8,357 bases of DNA, from positions 1-8,357 of the forward strand of contig JPUR01000090.1 of assembly GCA_001321835.1 (NCBI GenBank), written 5' to 3'. Below, in pieces: positions 1 through 7,653 of this stretch (within the stretch, counting starts at the first letter, position 1; every line of letters starts with the position of its first letter). The position numbers and the translations under genes are program-made. Below the pieces are notes generated by a model. The model ran no database searches. It saw only the letters and a list, made by a program, of their open reading frames with translations, and had not been told where the DNA came from. Source of the DNA: Marinosulfonomonas sp. PRT-SC04 (lineage in GTDB: Bacteria > Pseudomonadota > Alphaproteobacteria > Rhodobacterales > Rhodobacteraceae).

Positions 1-474
1 GTCAGTGGCAAAATCATCTGCTCAGATCTGACGGCAGATGACGTCGGTGATCCGACAGCGCTTCCAGACTTATTGGATCAAATCGACGGTCCGGTTGAAT
101 TGTTTTTGGCGGATGGCGCTTATGACGGAGCCTCCACCCGCGACCTTCTCGTCGAACGCTTTGGCGCATCGCTTGAGATTGTGATCCCGCCACCTAAAAA
201 CGCTAAATTCAGCCTGAAGATGGTGCAAGATCCAACCGTTCGCGATTACCATATTGCCCACATCAAGACCCACGGTCGAATGGGCTGGCAAAAAACCTCC
301 GGCTACAATCAACGTAGCCGTGTCGAGACGCAAATGGGCCGCTGGAAGGCCGTCATCGGCCCCAAGCTAAAGGCGCGTAACTTCGCGAACCAGAAAACAG
401 AAGCCAATATTGGCGTCCGCGTGCTCAACCGCATGACCGGGCTTGGCCGCCCCTATTTCGAACCTACCGCCTGA
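1..474 (+). CDS. IS5-family transposase, C-terminal part (5'-partial)
   Basis: Frame 1 is open from the first base to TGA at 472-474, about 157 residues of the C-terminal DDE catalytic domain; the start lies upstream of the window. The second catalytic aspartate is in LADGAYDG (D38 of the fragment). The IS4/IS5 signature Y-(2)-R-(3)-E-(6)-K is perfect: Y102, R105, E109 and K116 in YNQRSRVETQMGRWK. The C-terminus LNRMTGLGRPYF is like the NRMT-LG ending of IS5/IS903-group transposases. The visible part has no frameshift, so the enzyme could be functional if the missing N-terminus is intact. The enzyme would cut and join the terminal repeats, one of which follows at 512-529. An internal TTG at 73 is not a start, because the homology runs through it to the window edge. 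Confidence 0.88.
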   Translation, partial: VSGKIICSDLTADDVGDPTALPDLLDQIDGPVELFLADGAYDGASTRDLLVERFGASLEIVIPPPKNAKFSLKMVQDPTVRDYHIAHIKTHGRMGWQKTSGYNQRSRVETQMGRWKAVIGPKLKARNFANQKTEANIGVRVLNRMTGLGRPYFEPTA

Positions 475-511
475 AATCCATCTCGGGTAGGGCGCGCTCC
501 CAGCGGCCGAT

Positions 512-529
512 GATCCATGCAACAACGCC
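512..529 (+). repeat. IS5-family terminal inverted repeat (right end, left-hand copy)
   Basis: GATCCATGCAACAACGCC lies 38 bases after the transposase stop and directly abuts IS6 transposase coding sequence. Read on the other strand it starts GGCGTTGTTGCA, the usual form of IS903/IS5-type ends. The inverted copy at 8303-8320 differs only at the outermost base. Confidence 0.75.
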
Positions 530-776
530 GCACCGCAGCCATAAAGGTCTTAACAATCGATCCGAAGGGTCACACAGGCCGACCCGACGGCGAGAAAAAG
601 TCTTGGGTCGGTTCAAATCACCCGGCCAAGCACAGCGGTTCTTGTCCGTCCATGATCAGGTTCAAATCGTCTTTCGCCCGCGTCGCCACACCCTTTCAGC
701 CGCTTCTTACCGACAAGCTAGAGCCGACGCCCATTGGATCTGGGACGACATCACCCGTGAGTTGAAGGCAGCCTGA
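530..776 (+). pseudogene. IS6-family transposase, C-terminal remnant
   Basis: About 80 residues of the C-terminal end of an IS6-family transposase survive, in the frame ending at TGA 774-776. HRSHKGLNNRSEGSHRPTRR matches the family block HRxHKGLNNRAENSHQPTRR, whose Glu is the last residue of the DDE triad (seen here as SEGSH). RFKSPGQAQRFLSVHDQV matches the family's FKSxxQAQRFLS motif. The zinc-finger or HTH region and the two catalytic aspartates are missing because the IS5-family element joins at 529/530. The in-frame ATG at 510 lies in the IS5 end and is not a native start. This is not a functional transposase. The rest of the gene may lie left of the IS5 copy, outside the window. Confidence 0.82.
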
Positions 777-829
777 AAATCCAACGTCCGGGTTTTCGCT
801 GCGAAGATCGCCGATAACTTGACGATGCC
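530..829 (+). mobile_element. IS6-family element remnant (3' end)
   Basis: The remnant comprises the transposase 3' end (530-776) plus a short non-coding tail. AACTTGACGATGCC at 816-829 loosely resembles the inward-pointing right end of IS6-type elements (compare ...GCAACAGTGCC), so the element may end near 829. That boundary is weak, because no intact left end is available for comparison. Bases 830-867 then lead into the LysR gene's stop codon and carry no gene. Confidence 0.5.
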
Positions 830-867
830 CCTGTTGGCTCTTGGGGCAACACGCTTAGAATGGTGCG

Positions 868-1749
868 TCAGGTTGATCCATCTGCAGAAACGGATTCTTT
901 GACCATTGCTATAAATGTCCTGATCAATTTTCCACCGCTGCGTTCCTTCAGGTTAACGACCACCTCTTCCATTTCTATTTTGCTGTCTGAAATATGAATC
1001 GGGACAAGCCTGTCTTTGCGCGAAAATTCTTTTAGAGAAACAAACCCGACACCCGTTCCTGACACCACGATTTCCTGAACGGCCTCACGTCCCTCTGCCT
1101 CAATGACAGGCACCAAAGTCACGCCCTGTGCGGCAGCCGCTGCCTCGAGCTTCTGGCGGGTTTTTGATCTGGGTTCTCGCAAGACCAGAGGTAGGTCGGC
1201 AAGTTGTCGAATAGTCAGGGATTTGTGTTTCGCAATTGGATTGGATTTTGCTGTAAAGGCAACAATGGGGCTTTTCCCCAATCGTATCACTTCAATGCTT
1301 GGGTGTTTTGGAATGGTTCCTAAAACCCCAATGTCCGCATCATAAGATAACAGATCGTTTATAACATCGTAGGAATTTCCGGTTTTAATCTCAATTTTGA
1401 CCTGAGGAAATTTTTCGCGAAATTTGGCGAGTGTTCCAAGGACGTGAAAGGCAGAGTCTGCTTTGATACGAAGCGTGCCTGTGGTGAAGGCTTTGTTTTC
1501 AGATAGAAAATCCAGTGCCTGACCTTCAATCTCAAACAATCTCTTGGTGATCTCAAATAGTTTTGTGCCTTGCTCGGTCAATTCCACCTGCTTTCTTTGT
1601 CGGCTGAACAACAGAACATCATATTCCTCTTCAAGCTTCTTAACCTGATCAGAAATGGCAGGTTGGGTCAGAAATAGAGCCTCTGCAGCGCGTGAAAAGC
1701 CACCGTTAAGTGCAACGAAGTGAAATGCCCGAATTTGAACGTATCGCAT
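868..1749 (-). CDS. LysR-family regulator associated with aminoethylphosphonate catabolism
   Basis: This is a 293-residue LysR-type transcriptional regulator. Residues 1-60 form the winged helix-turn-helix (FHFVALNGGFSRAAEALFLTQPAISDQVKKLE), followed by a linker helix. A periplasmic-binding-protein-like effector domain runs from about residue 87 (GTLRIKADSAFHV) to near the end. The sequence and its place beside phnWAY fit the LysR subfamily defined by linkage to AEP degradation (TIGR03339 type). I take the ATG at 1749 because GGAG lies 5 bases upstream and family homology starts at MRYVQIRAF. An in-frame ATG at 1812 would add 21 unrelated residues. It is divergent from the Na/Pi-type gene, with 119 bp between their starts. 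It probably activates the phn operon in response to AEP or an intermediate; the ligand is inferred. The 3' end lies close to IS6 debris but the reading frame is complete. Confidence 0.88.
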   Translation of the reverse strand: MRYVQIRAFHFVALNGGFSRAAEALFLTQPAISDQVKKLEEEYDVLLFSRQRKQVELTEQGTKLFEITKRLFEIEGQALDFLSENKAFTTGTLRIKADSAFHVLGTLAKFREKFPQVKIEIKTGNSYDVINDLLSYDADIGVLGTIPKHPSIEVIRLGKSPIVAFTAKSNPIAKHKSLTIRQLADLPLVLREPRSKTRQKLEAAAAAQGVTLVPVIEAEGREAVQEIVVSGTGVGFVSLKEFSRKDRLVPIHISDSKIEMEEVVVNLKERSGGKLIRTFIAMVKESVSADGST

Positions 1750-1758
1750 TATTGCTCC

Positions 1759-1791
1759 ATAAGTATAGGTTATGCATTGATTGAGTATAAC
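1759..1791. promoter_or_regulatory. Candidate LysR binding region in the divergent intergenic stretch
   Basis: ATAAGTATAGGTTAT (1759-1773) is an ATAA-N7-TTAT dyad containing the LysR T-N11-A pattern. It overlaps a second dyad, GTTAT (1769-1773)-N13-ATAAC (1787-1791). Both lie immediately upstream of the regulator's RBS, where autoregulatory LysR sites usually sit. On the minus strand TATACT (1767-1762) could serve as a -10, without a convincing -35. The motifs are short and AT-rich, so chance occurrence is possible. Confidence 0.35.
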
Positions 1792-1823
1792 GATTTGAGT
1801 TTTAAATGCCATAGTGCAAAAAG

Positions 1824-1854
1824 TCGTCTGGGTTAATCAAACCGAAACAGACGA
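1824..1854. promoter_or_regulatory. Long interrupted dyad in the leader of the Na/Pi-type gene
   Basis: TCGTCTG (1824-1830) pairs with CAGACGA (1848-1854). Directly inside, GGTT (1831-1834) pairs with AACC (1840-1843) around the loop AATCA, leaving GAAA (1844-1847) as a one-sided bulge. As RNA this would be an 11-bp stem. It ends 14 bases before the ATG at 1869 and takes in part of GAAAG (1853-1857), the only weak Shine-Dalgarno-like sequence. It could be a protein operator or an mRNA structure limiting translation. I do not recognise it as a known riboswitch. Confidence 0.45.
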
Positions 1855-1868
1855 AAGTCCATAAATAG

Positions 1869-3566
1869 ATGACGCTTCCATTATTCTTTATCAAGCTTGC
1901 TGGCGCCACATTTCTGTTATTGTATGCGGTGCGTATGGTCAGAACCGGGGTTGAACGTGCGTCGGGACCCACTCTGCGCCGCATACTCGTTGGTGAGAAA
2001 CGGGGCAGGGTGGCGTCAGCCCTAACTGGCATCGTGATTGCCATTTTACTGCAAAGCGCGACAGCGACCGCCATTCTGACTGTCGGGTTTGTTTCCAGCG
2101 GACTTATGACTTTTATCAGCGGGTTGGCGATAATATTGGGGGCCGATCTGGGCTCGGCCCTTGTTGTTCAAATTCTTACCTTCAAGTTGGATTGGCTGAT
2201 ACCGTTCCTGTTATCCCTAGGGGGCTGGATGTTTTTGACGTTTGACGGAGATCATCGCAGCCAAATCGGCAGAATCCTGTTGGGAATAGCGTTTATCCTA
2301 CTGTCCCTGCAGATGATCTCGCAGGCATCCGCCCCGATCAGCGGCAGCACTCTGGTTCCCGTCATTGCAGGTTTTTTGCAAAAGGAAATTGTCACGGCGT
2401 TTATGCTGGGTGTTATCTTTGCTTTTGTCATGCATTCCAGCGTCGCCGCAATTTTGTTATGTGTTGCGCTGGCGATAGAGAACGTGATCTCGATAAATGT
2501 CGGGGTGGCGATCGTCCTTGGGGCCAATCTGGGCGGTGCATTGTTGCCAATTTGGCTGACGCGCAACGTAGAGCAAAAAAACCGGCGCGTCGTTTTTGCA
2601 AATGTTGTTATTCGCGGGCTGGGGGCGGTGCTCGGTTTGGCCCTGTTGATGGCATTCCCGCAACTGATCGAAAGCCAAACCAGCCAACCGGGGCAGGCGC
2701 TTGTTACGGCCCATCTGGTTTTCAACGGCGTTGTGTTGATTTTGGGCCTATGTGTTTTGGGGGTATCCGAAAAACTGACGGCGCGGTTGCTGCCTGACAC
2801 TCCGGCGCCCGACAATGGAGAGGCTTTGCGGCCTCGATCCGCGCTGGATTTAGCGGTTATTGGCACACCCAGCCTTGCGCTGGCCTGCGTCACCCGTGAA
2901 GTTCTGCGGATGGGCGGAATGGTTCAGGCGATGGTTATTCCGGCCTTGGACGCGTTTTCCACAAAGCACGCGACGCGAGAGCAGAGTATTAACGCATTGG
3001 AAGTCGAGGTTAACAAAGCCTTTGATGACATACGAAGATACACTGCAAAACTGAGCCAGTCGGAGTTGTCAAAAAAGGAAGCAAAGCAAGCACGCGAATT
3101 GGCTGATTTTTCGATAAACCTAGAGGCTGCTGGCGACCGCGTTGTTAAAACAATGCTTCCGCTTGCGAGCGAAAAGCTGAGCAAGCACCTAAGGTTTAGT
3201 GACAGTGGTCAGAGTGAGCTTTCCAAATTGCACGCGAAAGTCGTGTCCAATATTGAGTTGGCTCTCAATGTTCTCATATCCGAAGATATCGAGTCGGCGC
3301 GCATTCTGGTTGAAGAGAAAAATAACCTGTCACGGGTGATAAGAACCAGCAGAAAGCGCCATTTGAAGCGGCTAAGTTCTGGCGAAGAATTGAGCTTTGA
3401 CACCAGCGACATCCATTTGGAGACGCTCAATGCGCTAAAAGATATCAATTCATTGTTTGCCTCTATCGCGTATCCAATCCTGTATAGGAATAATGAAATG
3501 TTAGAGACAAAACTTGTCGATAGGAACAAAACCCCTATGATAAATAAAAACGATGTAACAATCTAA
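1869..3566 (+). CDS. Na/Pi-cotransporter-family protein with C-terminal PhoU-like domain
   Basis: This 565-residue inner-membrane protein has the two-part layout of bacterial PNaS-family carriers such as E. coli YjbB. Residues 1 to about 310 form a hydrophobic domain with two inverted-repeat-like halves. The first half carries QSATAT (62-67) and GADLGSA (91-97); the second carries HSSVAA (189-194) and GANLGG (218-223). These correspond to the family's QSSSATT and GANIGT motifs, and the second Gln is replaced by His. Residues from about 340 to 545 are soluble and helical, with PhoU-like spacing (EVNKAFDDIRRYTAKL, NLEAAGDRVVKTM). The family moves phosphate with sodium. YjbB has been implicated in Pi export, so export of Pi released by PhnA is a reasonable inference; direction and substrate are not shown by sequence. 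The start at 1869 has only a weak RBS (GAAAG, 1853-1857). It lies 77 bp upstream of phnW in the same orientation. Confidence 0.88.
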   Translation: MTLPLFFIKLAGATFLLLYAVRMVRTGVERASGPTLRRILVGEKRGRVASALTGIVIAILLQSATATAILTVGFVSSGLMTFISGLAIILGADLGSALVVQILTFKLDWLIPFLLSLGGWMFLTFDGDHRSQIGRILLGIAFILLSLQMISQASAPISGSTLVPVIAGFLQKEIVTAFMLGVIFAFVMHSSVAAILLCVALAIENVISINVGVAIVLGANLGGALLPIWLTRNVEQKNRRVVFANVVIRGLGAVLGLALLMAFPQLIESQTSQPGQALVTAHLVFNGVVLILGLCVLGVSEKLTARLLPDTPAPDNGEALRPRSALDLAVIGTPSLALACVTREVLRMGGMVQAMVIPALDAFSTKHATREQSINALEVEVNKAFDDIRRYTAKLSQSELSKKEAKQARELADFSINLEAAGDRVVKTMLPLASEKLSKHLRFSDSGQSELSKLHAKVVSNIELALNVLISEDIESARILVEEKNNLSRVIRTSRKRHLKRLSSGEELSFDTSDIHLETLNALKDINSLFASIAYPILYRNNEMLETKLVDRNKTPMINKNDVTI

Positions 3567-3575
3567 TTTAGCGAT

Positions 3576-3604
3576 TTTACAAATAGTACGTTCTGTTTCA
3601 GAAT
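3576..3604 (+). promoter_or_regulatory. Candidate phnWAY promoter with overlapping T-N11-A dyad
   Basis: TTTACA (3576-3581) matches the -35 consensus at 5 of 6 positions. It is followed after 17 bp by CAGAAT (3599-3604), 4 of 6 for -10. A perfect dyad, TTCTG-TTT-CAGAA (3591-3603), overlaps the -10 and has the LysR T-N11-A form. A LysR site at the -10 would usually mean repression or an activator sliding from a distal site, so it could instead belong to another regulator. No CTGTCA-type Pho-box repeat is visible in this gap. The operon could also be read through from the Na/Pi-type gene. Confidence 0.38.
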
Positions 3605-3643
3605 TGTCTTATTACATGCCTCATAGCGAAAGTGATCAATCCG

Positions 3644-4852
3644 ATGTCTGACATAGCAACGCTAGTAGAAGAAGATAAAACCAAGTTGGAAGCGCCCAGA
3701 TTGGGTGAGCCATTTTTGTTAACTCCGGGCCCGCTTACAACATCCTATGATGTGAAAAAAGCGATGCTGCGCGATTGGGGGTCTTGGGATAGCGAATTTA
3801 GAGCAATGACCGCTGATATGCGAAAAAGATTGCTGGCTATGACGGGCGACACTAAAGGGGAGTTGGACTGTGTTCCAATGCAGGGCAGCGGTACTTTCGC
3901 TGTTGAAGCCATGATCGGCTCGTTCGTTCCGAAGGATGGCAAAGTTTTAGTTTATGCCAATGGGGCATACGGAAAACGTGCTGCTGAAACAGTCGAGTAT
4001 ATCGGCCGCGATCTGGTGTTTGTGGACAAGGGTGATTATCTTCCACCGCGCGGTGATGAAGTGGCCGCGGCCTTAAAGGCTGACCCGTCCATTACCCATG
4101 TTTTGGCAATTCACTGTGAGACAAGTTCTGGTATTTTGAACCCAGTCGAGGAAATCTCTGAAGCGGTTTATGCTGCTGGCCGTAAATTGCTGATCGACAG
4201 CATGAGCGCATTTGGCGCGGTTGATCTGAATTTCGACAAAATCCGCTATGAGGCGATGGTGTCGTCGGCAAACAAATGTATCGAAGGCGTGCCGGGTTTT
4301 GGGTTTGTCATTGCGCGCAAGGAAGAGCTGGAAGCGGCAAAAGGCAACTGCCATTCCTTGAGTTTAGATGTGCATGCACAATGGGCAACGATGAACAAAA
4401 CCGGGCAATGGCGGTTTACACCTCCGACCCATGTTGTTGCCGCCTTTTTGGAAGCCCTAAAAGCCCATGAAATCGAGGGCGGTGTTGCAGGCCGCGGCGC
4501 GCGCTATAGGAAAAACCGGGATGTGATGGTCGCTGGCATGCGCGAATTAGGCTTTGAGACTTTGTTGCAAGATCGTTGGTTATCTCCGATTATCGTGACA
4601 TTTTTCTGCCCGGCCGATCCGAAGTTCGCGTTTTCGGACTTCTACGACCTGATGAAGGATAAAGGTTTCATAATCTACCCCGGCAAACTGACTGTAGTTG
4701 ACAGCTTTCGCGTTGGCTGTATTGGCCAGATGGATGAACACATCATGCGAAAAGTTGTGTTAGCCGCAAAAGAAACACTTGAAGAAATGGGCGTTGCTGA
4801 TGCATCTCCCCCTGAAATAGCCTTGATCGAGCGTGCTAAACTGGCCGTTTAA
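3644..4852 (+). CDS. phnW: 2-aminoethylphosphonate--pyruvate transaminase
   Basis: This PLP enzyme (fold type I, class V aminotransferase) converts AEP plus pyruvate to phosphonoacetaldehyde plus L-alanine, the first step of the pathway, in the cytoplasm. From ATG 3644 it has 402 residues. The N-terminal substrate loop LLTPGPLTTS is at 25-34. The PLP-phosphate loop QGSGTFAVEA is at 80-89. The ring-stacking and aspartate block includes LIDSMSAFGA with D185. The Schiff-base lysine is K211 in SSANKCIEGVPGFGF, and a substrate arginine is likely in SFRVGCIGQM near the C-terminus. It is longer than enterobacterial PhnW (about 367 residues), mainly from an N-terminal extension of some 20 residues. 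GTG 3632 is in frame four codons upstream; neither start has a strong RBS (GAAAG, 3628-3632), and I prefer ATG. phnA starts 22 bp after the stop. Confidence 0.94.
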   Translation: MSDIATLVEEDKTKLEAPRLGEPFLLTPGPLTTSYDVKKAMLRDWGSWDSEFRAMTADMRKRLLAMTGDTKGELDCVPMQGSGTFAVEAMIGSFVPKDGKVLVYANGAYGKRAAETVEYIGRDLVFVDKGDYLPPRGDEVAAALKADPSITHVLAIHCETSSGILNPVEEISEAVYAAGRKLLIDSMSAFGAVDLNFDKIRYEAMVSSANKCIEGVPGFGFVIARKEELEAAKGNCHSLSLDVHAQWATMNKTGQWRFTPPTHVVAAFLEALKAHEIEGGVAGRGARYRKNRDVMVAGMRELGFETLLQDRWLSPIIVTFFCPADPKFAFSDFYDLMKDKGFIIYPGKLTVVDSFRVGCIGQMDEHIMRKVVLAAKETLEEMGVADASPPEIALIERAKLAV

Positions 4853-4874
4853 AGAATTCAAAAAGGAAGTCAAA

Positions 4875-6119
4875 ATGACTAAACTATCTCCGGTGGTCGT
4901 CAATGACCGCACCTATGCAGCGCCAAAAACCTGTGCGATTGCAATTTGTCTGGATGGCTGTGAGCCAGCTTACCTGGAAGAAGCTATCAGCGCTGGCTTG
5001 ATGCCGAACCTGAAGCGGATCAAGGAAACCGGCACTGATCGTTTGGCGCATTCTGTGGTGCCATCGTTCACCAACCCGAACAACCTGTCGATTGCAACTG
5101 GCCGCCCGCCATCGGTGCACGGCATTTGTGGTAACTATCTGTATGATCCTGAAACCAAAACCGAAGTGATGATGAACGATGTGCGTTTCTTGCGCGCGCC
5201 AACCATTTTCCACAAGTTCCAAGAAGCTGGTGCACGGGTTGCGATTGTGACTGCAAAAGACAAGCTGCGCGCCTTGCTTGGTGCCAAGCTGACGTTTGAG
5301 GATGACACAGCAATTTGTTTTTCCGCTGAATGTTCTGACACCACAACGGTTGCAGAGCACGGTATCGAAAACGGCAGTAAATGGACCGGCATGGACGTGC
5401 CAGAGGTTTATTCTGCTGAACTGTCCGAGTTTGTTTTTGCCGCAGGTGTGAAACTGTTGGCCGAATGGAAACCGGATGTGATGTATCTGACCACAACCGA
5501 TTTTATCCAGCATAAACATGCCCCCGGCGCACCTGTCGCGAATGCGTTTTATGAGAATTTTGACAGGTACCTTGGTCAATTGGACGAAATGGGCGCGGCG
5601 ATCGTGATCACCGGCGACCACGGCATGAAGCCAAAACACCACGCGGACGGCAGCCCGAATGTTGTATATATTCAGGATGTTATGGACGAATGGCTGGGCG
5701 AGGCTGTGGCCCGTGTGATCCTGCCGATCACTGACCCTTATGTGGTTCACCACGGCGCACTTGGTTCTTTTGCAACCATGTATCTGCCGAGCGATACTGA
5801 TCGCCAAGACATCATTGACCGCCTTGCCAAAATCGACGGTATCGAATTTGTCTGCGGCCGTGAAGAGGCTTGCGGCCGTTTTGGCCTACCAGCAGACCGC
5901 ATCGGCGACATCGTTTTGACCTCTGGTGAAAATGTAACCATCGGAACATCCGAAGATCGCCACGACCTTGCTGCGCTGAAAGATCCATTGCGCAGCCATG
6001 GCGGACTGCACGAGCAAACTGTACCGTTCATTGTGAACCGCGTGTTAGAACTGGACGGTGCCCCTGATCTGCGTAACTTTGATGCGTTTTTCGTAGCAAC
6101 CAAAGCTGCCGCTCTTTGA
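4875..6119 (+). CDS. phnA: Phosphonoacetate hydrolase
   Basis: This zinc-dependent enzyme of the alkaline phosphatase superfamily (unrelated to E. coli PhnA) hydrolyses phosphonoacetate to acetate and phosphate, the C-P bond-breaking step. It has 414 residues. All expected active-site residues are present, offset by two from the Sinorhizobium meliloti enzyme. D27 (CLDGCEP), nucleophile T66 (PSFTNPNN), D248 and H249 (TGDHGMK) bind one zinc. D209 and H213 (TTDFIQH) and H375 (RSHGGLHE) bind the other. K128 and K130 (TAKDKLR) are placed to contact substrate. I choose ATG 4875 because AGGAAG (4864-4869) sits 5 bases upstream. An in-frame start at 4833 would overlap phnW and adds 14 residues without homology. 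It is the middle gene of the operon, 22 bp after phnW and 17 bp before phnY. No frameshift is seen, and it should be active. Confidence 0.95.
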   Translation: MTKLSPVVVNDRTYAAPKTCAIAICLDGCEPAYLEEAISAGLMPNLKRIKETGTDRLAHSVVPSFTNPNNLSIATGRPPSVHGICGNYLYDPETKTEVMMNDVRFLRAPTIFHKFQEAGARVAIVTAKDKLRALLGAKLTFEDDTAICFSAECSDTTTVAEHGIENGSKWTGMDVPEVYSAELSEFVFAAGVKLLAEWKPDVMYLTTTDFIQHKHAPGAPVANAFYENFDRYLGQLDEMGAAIVITGDHGMKPKHHADGSPNVVYIQDVMDEWLGEAVARVILPITDPYVVHHGALGSFATMYLPSDTDRQDIIDRLAKIDGIEFVCGREEACGRFGLPADRIGDIVLTSGENVTIGTSEDRHDLAALKDPLRSHGGLHEQTVPFIVNRVLELDGAPDLRNFDAFFVATKAAAL

Positions 6120-6136
6120 TAAAGGATGGGGACCCC

Positions 6137-7588
6137 ATGTTTAACACAATTGACATCAGACACGAAGGTATGCGCATCGGCGGTGAAGTTGTTTTCACCG
6201 ACGCTGTGATCGAGGTGAAATACCCTTACACCAATGAGGTGGTCGGAACGGTGCCTGCGGGCACAGCCGAACATGCACGCAAAGCCTTTGCGATTGCAGC
6301 GGCGTATAAGTCAAAGCTGTCGCGCTATGAGCGCAGCAAAATTTTGCAACGCACCGGTGAGCTGATCGGTGAAAAGCGCGAGTATCTGGCCAAGTGGCTG
6401 GTGCTTGAGCTTGGCATTTGCCATCAGCACGCGATCTATGAGACCAAGCGCGCACAAGATGTGTATCAGTTTGCCTCACATCAGGCGCTGAATGATGATG
6501 GCGAGATTTTTTCCTGTGATCTGACACATAACGGCAAAGAGCGTAAAATCTTTACCAAGCGCGAACCGGTGAGAGCAATTTCTGCGATTACCCCGTTTAA
6601 TCATCCGCTTAATATGGTCAGTCATAAAATAGCACCCTCGATCGCGACCAACAATTGCATGGTGCTCAAGCCGACCGAATTGACCCCGCTGACGGCGATT
6701 GCTTTGGCAGATATTTTGTACGATGCGGGATTGCCGCCAGAGATGCTTCAGGTCGTGACGGGCCTGCCAGAGGACATCGGTGATGAAATGATCACCAATG
6801 AAAATATCGACATCATCACCTTTACCGGTGGCGTGCCGGTGGGGAAACTGATTGCGTCAAAAGCATCTTATACGCGGCAAGCGTTGGAACTGGGCGGCAA
6901 TGACCCGTTGATTGTTTGCAATGATCTGACCGATGAAGACCTGGAAAGGGCCGCAACAATTGCTGTGGCCGGTGCTACAGGTAACTCTGGTCAACGCTGT
7001 ACTGCGATTAAACGCATTCTGGTGCAGGAAAGTGTTGCGGATAAATTTGTGCCCATGGTTCTGGAAAAAGCCAAGGCGATCAAGTTTGGCGATCCGCAAG
7101 ACCCGGAAACCGAACTGGGCTGTGTGATTCATGCGCAAGCCGCCGAACTGTTTGAAAACCGTGTGTTCCAGGCTGAAAAAGAAGGGGCCAAGATTTTGTA
7201 TCATCCGGGCCGTCAAGGTGCATTACTGCCACCCATCGTGGTGGACTATGTGCCCCACGACAGCGAGCTGGTGATGGAAGAAACCTTTGGCCCGATCATA
7301 CCGATCGTACGAGTTCCCGACAATGACGAAGAGGTGATGGCAATTTCCAATAGTACGGATTTCGGCCTGTCGTCAGGTGTGTGCACCAATGATCTGCACC
7401 GCGCGATTGCCTATATCAACGGTCTGGACGTAGGCACCTGCAATATCTGGGAACAGCCGGGCTACCGGATTGAAACCTCACCGTTTGGCGGTATCAAGGA
7501 CAGCGGCAACGCGGTCAAAGAAGGTGTGACAGAGGCGATGAAATTCTTCACCAACGTGAAAACCTATTCTCTCCCATGGCCGAATTAG
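6137..7588 (+). CDS. phnY: Phosphonoacetaldehyde dehydrogenase
   Basis: This NAD(P)-dependent aldehyde dehydrogenase superfamily member oxidises phosphonoacetaldehyde from PhnW to phosphonoacetate for PhnA. It has 483 residues, normal for the family. Catalytic features are intact: N155 in ITPFNHPLN (oxyanion hole), K178 in VLKPTE (cofactor ribose contact), the FTGG loop at 229-232, E251 in LELGGND (general base), nucleophile C288 in [12 protein letters not shown], and the cofactor motif EETFGPI near residue 380. ATG 6137 is preferred, with AAGGA and GGGG stretches at 6122-6131 as RBS. An in-frame TTG at 6116 overlaps the phnA stop and adds only seven residues. The phnW-phnA-phnY order is that of the S. 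meliloti AEP pathway. Without phnA, the aldehyde would need PhnX; no phnX is present. IS21 sequence begins 60 bp after the stop, so any genes once downstream have been displaced. Confidence 0.94.
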   Translation: MFNTIDIRHEGMRIGGEVVFTDAVIEVKYPYTNEVVGTVPAGTAEHARKAFAIAAAYKSKLSRYERSKILQRTGELIGEKREYLAKWLVLELGICHQHAIYETKRAQDVYQFASHQALNDDGEIFSCDLTHNGKERKIFTKREPVRAISAITPFNHPLNMVSHKIAPSIATNNCMVLKPTELTPLTAIALADILYDAGLPPEMLQVVTGLPEDIGDEMITNENIDIITFTGGVPVGKLIASKASYTRQALELGGNDPLIVCNDLTDEDLERAATIAVAGATGNSGQRCTAIKRILVQESVADKFVPMVLEKAKAIKFGDPQDPETELGCVIHAQAAELFENRVFQAEKEGAKILYHPGRQGALLPPIVVDYVPHDSELVMEETFGPIIPIVRVPDNDEEVMAISNSTDFGLSSGVCTNDLHRAIAYINGLDVGTCNIWEQPGYRIETSPFGGIKDSGNAVKEGVTEAMKFFTNVKTYSLPWPN

Positions 7589-7648
7589 ACCGAGCAATTA
7601 CTCCCAGCCGTAACTTCCTGGCGGCGAAACACCTGCAAGGCCTTCGGC
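7589..7648. other. Short spacer between phnY and the IS21 end
   Basis: These 60 bp hold an 8-bp palindrome, AAGGCCTT (7637-7644), but no hairpin followed by a T-run, so no intrinsic terminator for the phn operon is seen. Operon transcripts may run into the IS21 remnant, antisense to istB. Confidence 0.5.
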
Positions 7649-7653
7649 TGCGT

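Larger units (their letters stand above)
1..529 (+). mobile_element. IS5-family insertion sequence, right-hand part (left end outside window)
   Basis: This is the right portion of an IS5-family element. It contains the C-terminal part of the transposase (1-474), a short non-coding tail (475-511), and an 18-bp terminal repeat GATCCATGCAACAACGCC at 512-529. The reverse complement of that repeat, GGCGTTGTTGCATGGATC, resembles the IS903-type IR (GGCTTTGTTGAATAAATC). From about 531 the sequence becomes IS6 transposase coding, so the element seems to have inserted into an IS6-family gene. Seventeen of the 18 bases recur inverted at 8304-8320. The left end and target duplication are outside the window. 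The boundary is inferred from IR similarity and loss of homology. Confidence 0.8.

Noticed and set aside
517..765. Open frame starting MQQRR across the IS6 remnant
   Set aside because: It is a +1 shadow of the IS6 transposase frame and its start lies in the IS5 terminal repeat.
826..848. TGCCCC-N11-GGGGCA hairpin as a terminator for the LysR gene
   Set aside because: The stem is only six pairs with an 11-base loop and no T-run follows on the minus strand; it may be part of IS6 terminal sequence.
1750..1812. Upstream start at 1812 extending the LysR protein by 21 residues
   Set aside because: The extra residues have no HTH homology, while GGAG precedes the ATG at 1749 and the family begins there.
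2252..2893. Open frame of 213 codons on the minus strand opposite the Na/Pi-type gene
   Set aside because: Low-complexity Ser/Thr/Ala/Arg translation, antisense to the membrane domain of a recognisable carrier; a shadow frame.
3567..3643. Pho box controlling phnWAY
   Set aside because: No CTGTCA-like direct repeat with 11-bp spacing is visible here or at 1750-1868, which fits LysR control and not PhoB control.
4884..5807. Long open frame (307 codons) on the minus strand opposite phnA
   Set aside because: Its translation is rich in Cys, His and Arg with no family resemblance, and it lies fully antisense to a clear phnA with all active-site residues.
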